From positions 1 to 6,190 of the forward strand of contig JADHTP010000195.1 in assembly GCA_016784945.1 (NCBI GenBank): a DNA stretch of 6,190 bases, written 5' to 3'. A program made the translations under genes and the position numbers. Below are positions 1-5,823 of this stretch, piece after piece; the stretch's first letter is position 1; every line of letters begins with the position of its first letter. Below the pieces are notes generated by a model. That model ran no database searches, had not been told where the DNA came from, and was given only the letters and a program-made list of their open reading frames with translations. The stretch is from Deltaproteobacteria bacterium. GTDB taxonomy: Bacteria > Myxococcota_A > UBA9042 > DTJE01.

Positions 1-52
1 AAGAGTTGCGCGAATCGCAGGGCCGCGCACCAGCGCCGGCCCGAGATTAGCG

Positions 53-78
53 CTTGTAGGGTGAGTCGCCCCTACAAG
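53..78. repeat. Perfect 9-bp inverted repeat (REP-like palindrome or terminator stem)
   Basis: CTTGTAGGG at 53-61 is the exact reverse complement of CCCTACAAG at 70-78, with an 8-base loop (62-69). On the minus strand the right part reads TTGTAGGGGCGAC, which resembles the GTAGGGGCG-type palindromes dispersed between genes in many GC-rich bacteria; that comparison is from memory. It lies 45 bases beyond the stop of the minus-strand glycosyltransferase gene. Reading leftwards there is no T-run after the stem, so it is not a classical intrinsic terminator for that gene. Reading rightwards there is a T-rich stretch at 91-98, but 12 bases from the stem. The rest of 1-122 shows no gene that can be supported. 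Confidence 0.5.
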
Positions 79-122
79 GGTACAGTTACGTTTTCTTTAT
101 GGTGGGGTCAGGGGACTCCGTC

Positions 123-2522
123 CTACATGGCGGGCGGCGCGTCCAGTTTCTGCTCCGGAAGCTCGCGAGGCTCGTCAGGGTGGGGCTTGATGGCCGGCTT
201 GGCCTTGGTGATGGGCGTGGCCCTGGCCAGGTTGAAGTAGCGGCTCTCCTGATTCAGGGTCTCCACTTCCCAGCCCGTGATGGCCATGAACTCGGGCGTG
301 CCCTTGCTTTTCAGCTTCTTGGTCTCCCTGTCCAGGTAGGTCCTCAACCCCGAGGCCCGGCCGGCCTGGGTCAGGGCAAAGAAGGGCTGGCCACGATTGA
401 TGGTCTCCAGATAGGGTCCCAGCTGACTGGCCTTCATGAGGGGCTTGATCTCACTGTTCGTGTAGAATGTCTCGCCGCGCCAGGTGATGAGCCAGGCCAC
501 CACGTCTTCCTTGCATACACGCTTGCCGAAGGGCTCGAAGTAGTCCGGGATGAAGCCCAGCCCCGCCTTGGACAGGATGGGCTCGTAGGCGTCCTCCACC
601 TCGGGCGGATTCGGAAGGATCGTGCACCGCTTGTAGTAGTCCTCGAACAGGTACTTCTGGCTCCAGGACGGAGACAGCATGGGCATGTAGTAGTTCAGGC
701 ACCACAGGGCCAGTCCCACGGAGGCTATCCACAGCGCCCCCACGCCGAAACGGCGCACCCGATAGGCGGGAATCATTATCAGGAAGGCGATCACCGCCAC
801 CGCAATGTAGCCGGTCAGGAAGTTCTCGTACTCCAGGGTGGGGCTCTGGAGGAGGGTCTTGTGCAGAGGATTGGTGTGTTCCCAGAAGGTGGTTTCCTTC
901 CAGACCTTGGTGGTCCCGTTGGCCACTGGCGCGTCCGCATCGATGGGCGGGTACTCCGGCAGGGGCCGGTCGTACTTGTAGGTGAACATGTTCCTGAAGG
1001 CCTGCTCGTCGGAGTGGATCCACGCGCCCACCGCCAGGATGATCCCCACGCCCGTCAGGGCCGCCAGCCTTCCCACCCAGGAACGGTCCTCCAGGAAATC
1101 GTACAGGTGGATGCCTATGAGCATGATGAAGGGCGGCAGGGCCGGGAAGATGTAGTGGTGGAACTTGGTGGCCGACAGGGTGAAAAGCAGGTACGCGAAG
1201 AAGGCCCACACGTACAGGAACAGTTTGAGCCGGGAGCGGGGCCCCGTGTCACTGAGCCTCAGGCGCCAGATGCCCCACACCAGCAGAGGAGCAAAGGCGA
1301 TCCAGGGAAAGGTCCCCACGGACAGCCACTTGATGAAGTGCTCGAAGGTTCCCGAGTCGATCTGGTGGACCCCGGCGCCCAGCCGGTTGAAGTGATCGTG
1401 GACCAGGAACCGGGCGTAGAAGGCGTGGCCGTGCTTGGCGAACATCCCCAGGTACCACGGGAGCATCACGAGGCACAGAACCAGTACGCCGCGCAGGGGC
1501 TCCAGGCGTTTTATGGCGCGCCATTCCCCGGTGATCAGGAAGTACAGGCACAGGATGGCGCCGGGCAGCATGAAGCCCAGGAGGCCCTTGCCCATGGTGG
1601 CGTACCCGAGGAACACGTAGGCCGCCCACAGGGCGAACCGGCGCATCCAGAAGTCCATGCGCCGGGGCGTCAGGAGGGTCCCGGCACGATACTCCCGGAC
1701 CAGGGGCACGAAGATCAGCGCCAGCAGCACGCCCGTGACGGCAAAGTAGATGGCGGCATGGTACAGGCCGGTCTTCTGGAAGATCAGCCATGCCCGCAGG
1801 GCGACATTCATGTTCTCGTAGGCGCTTTCGGGCTCCAGGTCCAGGGCGATGTTCACGAATTGCGGCACCGACGACACCAGGAACAGGGCCAGGGCGGCGG
1901 CCAGCCATCCCCAAAAGGCGCGTTTGGACGGTGTGTACCGGGGCCCGAAATAGGCGTTGATGAAGAACAGGAGGCCCAGGGTCAGGGTGCCCACGAAGGG
2001 CATGTCCGTGATGGCCTGCCGGGACAGGAAGAAATACAGGGGAGCGGTGAGCAGCGCCCCGGCCGCCAGCAGGCCCGTGCGCCGGCTGAACACCCGGCTG
2101 ATGGTGACGTAGGTAAAGAAGACCCCCAGGGTCCCCAGGATGGCCCAGGGAAGACGGACGGCCCATTCCCCGAGGCCGATCAGCTTCATGAAGATGATCT
2201 CCCCGTACATAATCAGGATGGGCTTGGAAAAGAACCATTCGCCGGTGCGGGCCTCGGTGCCGATCTGTTCCTTGTAGCCCCACCAGGGCGACAGGAGGTC
2301 CCCGGTTTCGTGCATGTAGCGGGCGACTTCGCCGTAGTGGGTCTCCCAGCAGTCCCACAGACCGAAGGCGCCGGCGTTGGGAAGGAGGACCAGCCCCGCC
2401 CCGAACAGGACCAGCAAACGCACCAGCCACTCCCGCGACCCGGGATCGGGAGGGCGGATGGATTGGAAGTCGTCCGCGAGAATCGGAGGCGTCCCCTGCA
2501 CGTTCTGTCCGCCGTCAGTCAT
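123..2522 (-). CDS. Polytopic GT-C glycosyltransferase, PMT/ArnT-like (GT39/GT83 type)
   Basis: This is an inner-membrane glycosyltransferase of 799 residues, predicted to move a sugar from a polyprenyl-phosphate donor to an acceptor on the outer face of the membrane. The acceptor cannot be told from sequence. After a polar N-terminus (1-31) comes a first membrane helix (about 32-50). The first external loop has the acidic family motif WDCWETHYGEVARYM (56-70; E60, E65). Other family landmarks are FFSKPILIMYGE (97-108), RLPWAILGTLG (123-133), SRQAITDMPF (167-176), MGKGLLGFMLPGAI (310-323), PWYLGMFAKHG (355-365) and TKFHHYIFPALPP (452-464). About 13-15 hydrophobic helices can be counted, the last pair near 570-587 and 594-611. 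A polar tail of about 190 residues follows, with a Pro/Lys-rich end, probably periplasmic. The ATG at 2522 is preferred to the GTG at 2528: GGGAG lies five bases before the ATG but overlaps the GTG. It is divergent from trpS. Family assignment is firm; the substrate is unknown. Confidence 0.9.
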   Translation of the reverse strand: MTDGGQNVQGTPPILADDFQSIRPPDPGSREWLVRLLVLFGAGLVLLPNAGAFGLWDCWETHYGEVARYMHETGDLLSPWWGYKEQIGTEARTGEWFFSKPILIMYGEIIFMKLIGLGEWAVRLPWAILGTLGVFFTYVTISRVFSRRTGLLAAGALLTAPLYFFLSRQAITDMPFVGTLTLGLLFFINAYFGPRYTPSKRAFWGWLAAALALFLVSSVPQFVNIALDLEPESAYENMNVALRAWLIFQKTGLYHAAIYFAVTGVLLALIFVPLVREYRAGTLLTPRRMDFWMRRFALWAAYVFLGYATMGKGLLGFMLPGAILCLYFLITGEWRAIKRLEPLRGVLVLCLVMLPWYLGMFAKHGHAFYARFLVHDHFNRLGAGVHQIDSGTFEHFIKWLSVGTFPWIAFAPLLVWGIWRLRLSDTGPRSRLKLFLYVWAFFAYLLFTLSATKFHHYIFPALPPFIMLIGIHLYDFLEDRSWVGRLAALTGVGIILAVGAWIHSDEQAFRNMFTYKYDRPLPEYPPIDADAPVANGTTKVWKETTFWEHTNPLHKTLLQSPTLEYENFLTGYIAVAVIAFLIMIPAYRVRRFGVGALWIASVGLALWCLNYYMPMLSPSWSQKYLFEDYYKRCTILPNPPEVEDAYEPILSKAGLGFIPDYFEPFGKRVCKEDVVAWLITWRGETFYTNSEIKPLMKASQLGPYLETINRGQPFFALTQAGRASGLRTYLDRETKKLKSKGTPEFMAITGWEVETLNQESRYFNLARATPITKAKPAIKPHPDEPRELPEQKLDAPPAM

Positions 2523-2527
2523 GGTCA

Positions 2528-2532
2528 CTCCC
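2528..2532 (-). promoter_or_regulatory. Ribosome binding site deciding the glycosyltransferase start
   Basis: On the minus strand GGGAG spans 2532 to 2528 and is followed by TGACC and then ATG at 2522, a spacing of five bases. The upstream GTG codon at 2528-2526 shares its first G with this motif, so it has no usable site of its own. This favours the shorter 799-residue protein. Confidence 0.6.
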
Positions 2533-2561
2533 GGTGCGCCATCGTGCCGCGAAACGCGTGA

Positions 2562-2590
2562 AATCTACATGGTTTGGGCCTTCCAGTCAA
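2562..2590 (-). promoter_or_regulatory. Sigma-70-type promoter for the glycosyltransferase gene
   Basis: On the minus strand TTGACT (2590-2585; five of six matches to the -35 consensus) is followed by exactly 17 bases and then TAGATT (2567-2562; four of six matches to the -10 consensus). Transcription would begin near 2555, giving a leader of about 33 bases before the ATG at 2522. A small palindrome, CGCG-AAA-CGCG (2548-2558), sits at the expected start point and could be a hairpin or an operator; nothing identifies a regulator. Confidence 0.55.
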
Positions 2591-2601
2591 AGTGCCGGCC
2601 C

Positions 2602-2629
2602 ATCGCTTATCGCTCATCGCCTGTCGCTT
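2602..2629. repeat. Degenerate heptamer tandem repeat, block A1
   Basis: Four adjacent 7-bp units share the core TCGC: ATCGCTT (2602), ATCGCTC (2609), ATCGCCT (2616) and GTCGCTT (2623). The period is exact over 28 bases while the unit sequence drifts. The block lies just upstream of the minus-strand promoter, in the divergent intergenic region. Confidence 0.7.
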
Positions 2630-2639
2630 TCAGATGTAT

Positions 2640-2674
2640 GTTGACCGTTGATAGCCCATCGGGGATCGGGCAGC
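2640..2674. repeat. Degenerate heptamer tandem repeat, block A2
   Basis: Seven-base units continue after a short break, out of phase with the first block: GTTGACC (2640), GTTGATA (2647), GCCCATC (2654), GGGGATC (2661) and GGGCAGC (2668). The first three are clear relatives of the units found beyond ribBA (GTCGATA, GTCCATC); the last two are more diverged. TTGACC at 2641-2646 resembles a -35 box but has no -10 at the right distance. Confidence 0.5.
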
Positions 2675-2683
2675 CCAGGAAAA

Positions 2684-2692
2684 TGGTATCAT
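2684..2692 (+). promoter_or_regulatory. Candidate extended -10 promoter for trpS-uppP-ribBA
   Basis: TGG followed by TATCAT (2687-2692) fits an extended -10 element (TGn then a -10 hexamer with four of six consensus bases), 45 bases before the trpS ATG. No convincing -35 lies 17 bases upstream. It overlaps the left arm of the hairpin at 2691-2714, so if transcription starts near 2699 that hairpin would be incomplete in the RNA. Confidence 0.3.
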
Positions 2693-2714
2693 CCGGCGCC
2701 TTCGGGCGATGGAT
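2691..2714 (+). other. UUCG-capped hairpin upstream of trpS
   Basis: CGCC (2697-2700), a TTCG loop (2701-2704) and GGCG (2705-2708) form a C(UUCG)G tetraloop stem. The stem is extended by ATCCG (2691-2695) pairing with TGGAT (2710-2714, one G-T pair) across a single G-A mismatch. It lies 23 bases before the trpS start codon. There is no T-run after it and no leader peptide rich in Trp codons, so there is no evidence for attenuation. Confidence 0.4.
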
Positions 2715-2737
2715 TGTGAGCCGGGGACAGGCGGACT

Positions 2738-3715
2738 ATGAAACGACTGCTTTCAGGAATACAGCCGAGCGGCGAGCTTCACGTGGGCAACTACCTGGGC
2801 GCCATCCGGAACTGGGTGGACCTCCAGGACGAATACGAGGCCTTCTATTGCGTGGTGGACCTCCATGCCATGACCGTGAACTCCCCGGCTCCCGAGTCCC
2901 TGGGGGAGAGGACCATCAACATGGCCACGGCCCTGCTCGCCTGCGGGCTGGATCCGGAAAAAAGCACCCTCTTCGTCCAGTCCCACCTGACCGAGCATTC
3001 GGAACTGGCCTGGATACTGAATTGCGTCACGCCCATGGGGGAGCTCTACCGCATGACGCAATTCAAGGACAAGTCCAGCCAGCACCAGCAGAACATCAAC
3101 GTGGGCCTGTTCACCTACCCGGTGCTGCAGGCCGCGGACATCCTCCTGTACCAGGCCTCCGCCGTGCCCGTGGGCGAGGATCAGGTCCAGCACATCGAGC
3201 TGACCCGTGAGATCGCAAGGAAGTTCAACGCCCGGTTCAAAAAGGTGTTCACGGAGCCCAAGGCGGTCCTCACCAGGACCGGACGGATACGGGGCCTGGA
3301 CGGACAGGCCAAGATGTCCAAGACCCTGAACAACCAGATCCCCCTGCTGGCCGACGAGGACGCCATCCACAAGCTCCTGCGACCGGCGTTCACGGACCCG
3401 GCCCGGTTGAGGCGGACCGATCCCGGAAACCCGAAGGTCTGCAACCTCTTCCCACTGCACCAGGGCTTCAGCCCCGATGACGACATTCAGCGGGTGGACA
3501 AGGAATGCAGGAAGGCGGAAATCGGCTGCGTGGAGTGCAAGCGCCTCCTGGGCGCCAACATGGCCGAGACGCTGGCCCCCATCCGCGAGAAGTACCACGC
3601 CCTCGGGAATGACCACGTTCAGGGCGTGCTCCGCGACGGGGCCGAACGGGCCCGAGCCGTGGCCTCCAAGACCCTGGAAAAGGTTCGCTACGGGGCCAAA
3701 CTTCTGAAGGTATGA
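2738..3715 (+). CDS. trpS: Tryptophanyl-tRNA synthetase with a [4Fe-4S] cysteine motif
   Basis: This cytoplasmic class Ic synthetase of 325 residues attaches tryptophan to tRNA-Trp using ATP. The N-terminus reads SGIQPSGELHVGNYLGA (6-22), containing the HIGH-type signature HVGN (15-18). DLHAMT (41-46), VLQAADILLY with D134, GEDQVQHIELTREIARKFN in the second part of the catalytic fold, and KMSKT (192-196), the KMSKS loop, follow in the usual order. The length is normal for bacterial TrpRS. The C-terminal anticodon-binding region holds four cysteines, C235, C257, C264 and C267 (C-x21-C-x6-C-x2-C), close to the iron-sulfur site described for Thermotoga maritima TrpRS. Start: AGGCGG at 2729-2734 precedes the ATG, with its AGG six bases away. 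The TGA stop lies within the sequence that provides the uppP ribosome binding site, so the two genes are probably translated in sequence. Identity is very secure. Confidence 0.98.
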   Translation: MKRLLSGIQPSGELHVGNYLGAIRNWVDLQDEYEAFYCVVDLHAMTVNSPAPESLGERTINMATALLACGLDPEKSTLFVQSHLTEHSELAWILNCVTPMGELYRMTQFKDKSSQHQQNINVGLFTYPVLQAADILLYQASAVPVGEDQVQHIELTREIARKFNARFKKVFTEPKAVLTRTGRIRGLDGQAKMSKTLNNQIPLLADEDAIHKLLRPAFTDPARLRRTDPGNPKVCNLFPLHQGFSPDDDIQRVDKECRKAEIGCVECKRLLGANMAETLAPIREKYHALGNDHVQGVLRDGAERARAVASKTLEKVRYGAKLLKV

Positions 3716-3724
3716 GGCGAGTCC

Positions 3725-4552
3725 ATGGACTGGCTGGAAGCGGCGTTGCTCGGGGTCCTTCAGGGGGCCACCGAGTTTCTCCCGGTGTCCAGTTCGGGCC
3801 ACCTGGCCCTGGCGGAGCACCTCTTCGGGGCCCAGGCGCCACAGACCCTGTTCGACCTGTGCCTTCACCTGGGAACCCTGGTGGCCGTCATCGCCTTTTT
3901 CATGCGACCCATCGGGGATGTGCTGACCGGATCAGCGGGCTGGGCCTGGGCGCGACTCAAGGGGGCTGCTCCCACACCCGGTCAGACCGCCGCCATCCGG
4001 ATCGCCGGCCTGGTGGTCCTGGCGAGCGTCCCGGCGGGCGTAGTGGGCTTCACCGCGGGTCACGACCTGGAGGCCCTGGCAACCGACCCCACGATGGTGG
4101 GGGCCTTTCTGATAGCCAACGGCTGCCTGCTGCTGACTACCCTGCCGACCTTCCTCGGGAAGGTCCCATGGAAACCACTGGAACGGTTTCCGTGGTTGGC
4201 CGCCCTGCTGGTGGGTCTGGCCCAGAGCCTGGCGATACTGCGGGGCGTGTCCCGATCGGGATCCACCATCACGGCGGCGAGGCACCTGGGCCTGTCGCCC
4301 GATGACGCCGCCCGGTTTTCGTTCTTTCTGTTCATCCCGGCCATCCTCGGCGCCCTGGTGCTGGAATTCGCGGGCGGCTGGCCCGAAGGCGGCCGAATGG
4401 GCCCGGGTCAGGCCTGGCTCGGCGGCGCGGTGGCCCTGGTGACTGGCGTCCTGGCATTGAGGTTGCTCATGCGCGTCCTCCGTGCCGGTAAGCTATACTG
4501 GTTCGGGCCCTACTGCATCGCGTTGGGCCTGTTGACGATTGCGACACAATGA
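3725..4552 (+). CDS. uppP: Undecaprenyl-diphosphatase (BacA/UppP family)
   Basis: This integral membrane phosphatase of 275 residues, the usual family length, converts undecaprenyl pyrophosphate to undecaprenyl phosphate, the lipid carrier for peptidoglycan and other surface polymers. Motif 1 is QGATEFLPVSSSGHL (13-27), with the paired acidic site at Q13/E17, the serine cluster 22-24 and H26. Motif 2 is RGVSRSGSTIT (173-183), with R177 matching the essential arginine of E. coli UppP (Arg174). FSFFLFIPAILGALVLEF (198-215) and the C-terminal FGPYCIALGLL (260-270) are also typical. The residue before the motif 2 glycine is Arg where Pro is common. The gene starts nine bases after trpS; GAGG at 3714-3717, seven bases from the ATG, overlaps the trpS stop. 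Activity of this family is also known to raise bacitracin tolerance, a by-product of its carrier-recycling role. Confidence 0.97.
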   Translation: MDWLEAALLGVLQGATEFLPVSSSGHLALAEHLFGAQAPQTLFDLCLHLGTLVAVIAFFMRPIGDVLTGSAGWAWARLKGAAPTPGQTAAIRIAGLVVLASVPAGVVGFTAGHDLEALATDPTMVGAFLIANGCLLLTTLPTFLGKVPWKPLERFPWLAALLVGLAQSLAILRGVSRSGSTITAARHLGLSPDDAARFSFFLFIPAILGALVLEFAGGWPEGGRMGPGQAWLGGAVALVTGVLALRLLMRVLRAGKLYWFGPYCIALGLLTIATQ

Positions 4553-4555
4553 GAG
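4551..4555 (+). promoter_or_regulatory. Ribosome binding site deciding the ribBA start
   Basis: GAGAG (4551-4555) overlaps the uppP stop (TGA, 4550-4552). It is four bases from the ATG at 4560 and ten from the ATG at 4566, so either could be used; 4560 was chosen. An in-frame TTG at 4539 lies inside uppP, upstream of this site, and the extra residues it would add do not resemble RibBA N-termini. Confidence 0.5.
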
Positions 4556-4559
4556 ACCC

Positions 4560-5777
4560 ATGGCCATGACGACCGACAAACTGACGAAGATCGAAGACGC
4601 CATCGAGACCTTCCGCATGGGGCGGATGGTAATCATCGTGGACGACGAGAACCGCGAGAACGAAGGCGACATCGCGGTCCCGGCCGAGATGGCCACCGCC
4701 GAGGTCATCAACGAGATCACCAAGATCGCCAGCGGACTGGTGGCCGTGGCCATGCACCACGAGATGATCGATCGGCTGCGTCTGCCCATGATGGCGCCTC
4801 GGAACACTTCCCGTTTCGAGACGGCCTATACCATCTCCATCGACGCCCGCGAAGGCACCACCACCGGGATCTCGGCCTTCGACCGTGCCCGCACCGTGGA
4901 GGTTCTCCTGGACGACGAGGCCTCCATGGACGACCTGGTGGCGCCGGGGCACGTGTTTCCCCTGCGGGCCCTGCCCGGCGGCGTATTGAAGCGGGCAGGT
5001 CAGACCGAGGCGTCGGTGGATCTGGCGCGGCTCGCCGGACTCAAGGCGGCGGCTGTCCTGTGCCAGGTGCTGGATGATAACGGAGAAGTGGCCCGGCTCC
5101 CCGACCTGCTCAAGCTGGGGAAAGCAAACGACATCCCCGTGGTCTCCGTGGCGGACCTCATCCGGTTCCGCATGCAGAAGGAACTGCTGGTGCGAGCCGT
5201 GGGCCAGTCCACGGTGCCCACACAGTACGGGGACTTCCGGTGCGTGATCTACGAGGATTCCCTGTCAGGAGGATCCCACCTGGCCCTCATCCGGGGCGAA
5301 CTGAACCGCAGCCGGCCCACCACCGTGCGGGTCCACTCCGAGTGCCTCACCGGTGACCTGTTCCATTCCCAGCGTTGTGACTGCGGGCCCCAGCTGCTGG
5401 CGGCCATCGAGCGCATCGCCCAGGACGGGGGCGTGCTCCTGTACCTCAGGCAGGAGGGCCGGGGCATCGGGATCCTGAACAAGATCCGCGCCTATGCCTT
5501 GCAGGACGAGGGCGTGGACACGGTGGAAGCCAACACCCGCCTGGGCTTCCCCCCGGACATGAGGGACTACGGCATCGGCGCGCAAATCCTGGCCCACCTG
5601 GGCGTGGGCAAGATGCGACTGCTCACCAACAATCCCCGCAAGATCGTCGGTCTATCCGGTTACGGCCTGGAAGTGGTGGAGAGGCTGGGCCTCGAGATCG
5701 TGCCCCGGGGCGACCGCGACCGGGCCTACCTGGAAGCCAAGAAATCCAAGCTCGGACACCTTCTGGAAAAGGTGTAG
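4560..5777 (+). CDS. ribBA: RibBA: GTP cyclohydrolase II fused to a probably impaired DHBP synthase domain
   Basis: This is a 405-residue cytoplasmic fusion of the two entry enzymes of riboflavin synthesis. Residues 1-204 form the DHBP synthase (RibB) domain, which normally makes 3,4-dihydroxy-2-butanone 4-phosphate from ribulose 5-phosphate. Residues about 217-405 form GTP cyclohydrolase II (RibA). The RibA half looks intact: zinc cysteines C262, C273 and C275 (SECLTGD, RCDCG), RQEGRGIG (297-304), Y312 in IRAYALQD, R335 in DMRDYG and LLTNNPRK (354-361). The RibB half keeps the acidic loop DDENRENEGD (28-37; R32, E33, E35, D37), GTTTGISAFDR and PGHVFPLRA (H131). However, the expected active-site Cys is Ala62, the metal-ligand His (E. 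coli His153) is Gln148, and the catalytic Glu (E. coli Glu174) is Gln169. I infer a mainly GTP cyclohydrolase II enzyme. It starts seven bases after uppP, away from any visible riboflavin operon. Family identity is secure; loss of RibB activity is inference. Confidence 0.95.
   Translation: MAMTTDKLTKIEDAIETFRMGRMVIIVDDENRENEGDIAVPAEMATAEVINEITKIASGLVAVAMHHEMIDRLRLPMMAPRNTSRFETAYTISIDAREGTTTGISAFDRARTVEVLLDDEASMDDLVAPGHVFPLRALPGGVLKRAGQTEASVDLARLAGLKAAAVLCQVLDDNGEVARLPDLLKLGKANDIPVVSVADLIRFRMQKELLVRAVGQSTVPTQYGDFRCVIYEDSLSGGSHLALIRGELNRSRPTTVRVHSECLTGDLFHSQRCDCGPQLLAAIERIAQDGGVLLYLRQEGRGIGILNKIRAYALQDEGVDTVEANTRLGFPPDMRDYGIGAQILAHLGVGKMRLLTNNPRKIVGLSGYGLEVVERLGLEIVPRGDRDRAYLEAKKSKLGHLLEKV
5756..5775 (+). 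terminator. Stem-loop over the ribBA stop codon (possible weak terminator)
   Basis: ACACCTT (5756-5762) pairs perfectly with AAGGTGT (5769-5775) around a six-base loop. The stem covers the last codons of ribBA and the first base of its TAG. No T-run follows, so it is not a standard intrinsic terminator; it may simply protect the 3' end or have arisen by chance. Confidence 0.25.
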
Positions 5778-5781
5778 GAGC

Positions 5782-5823
5782 GTCTACCGTCTACCGATCA
5801 GGGTCGATAGTCATTAGTCCATC
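5782..5823. repeat. Degenerate heptamer tandem repeat, block B
   Basis: Six consecutive 7-bp units are seen: GTCTACC (5782 and again 5789), GATCAGG (5796), GTCGATA (5803), GTCATTA (5810) and GTCCATC (5817). GTC recurs at exact 7-base steps in all but one unit. The units resemble block A2 in front of trpS (GTTGACC, GTTGATA, GCCCATC). The block fills the gap after ribBA and includes the stop codon (complement of 5814-5816) of the minus-strand gene. Confidence 0.65.

Noticed and set aside
3..50. Possible C-terminal tail of a plus-strand gene ending in TAG at 48-50
   Set aside because: Only 15 codons are visible with no recognisable motif; the following stem and T-rich stretch are suggestive but not enough to call a gene.
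99..2561. Open frame of 820 codons on the plus strand, opposite the glycosyltransferase gene
   Set aside because: Its product is rich in Gly, Gln, Pro, His and Arg without any recognisable domain. Long antisense frames arise in GC-rich genes from strong third-position bias, and the minus-strand protein has clear family motifs.
2602..2674. Heptamer repeats read as a CRISPR array or protein-coding tandem repeat
   Set aside because: Units are 7 bp with no spacers, and no open frame in this stretch shows coding character.
2523..2737. T-box or trp attenuator controlling trpS
   Set aside because: No T-box consensus, no terminator/antiterminator pair with a T-run, and no Trp-rich leader peptide were found.
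2709..2741. Ten-codon upstream reading frame whose TGA overlaps the trpS ATG
   Set aside because: It has no ribosome binding site and no tryptophan codons, so it is not a trp-type leader peptide; probably chance.
2753..3868. Open frame of 371 codons on the minus strand across trpS and the start of uppP
   Set aside because: It is antisense to two unmistakable genes, crosses their junction, and has the composition of an antisense shadow.
3712..4305. Plus-strand open frame of 197 codons overlapping uppP in another frame
   Set aside because: It is Gly/Arg/Pro-rich with no motifs, while the uppP frame has complete family signatures.
4539..4559. TTG as the ribBA start
   Set aside because: It lies inside uppP with no good ribosome binding site, and the seven added residues are untypical; the ATG at 4560 fits better.
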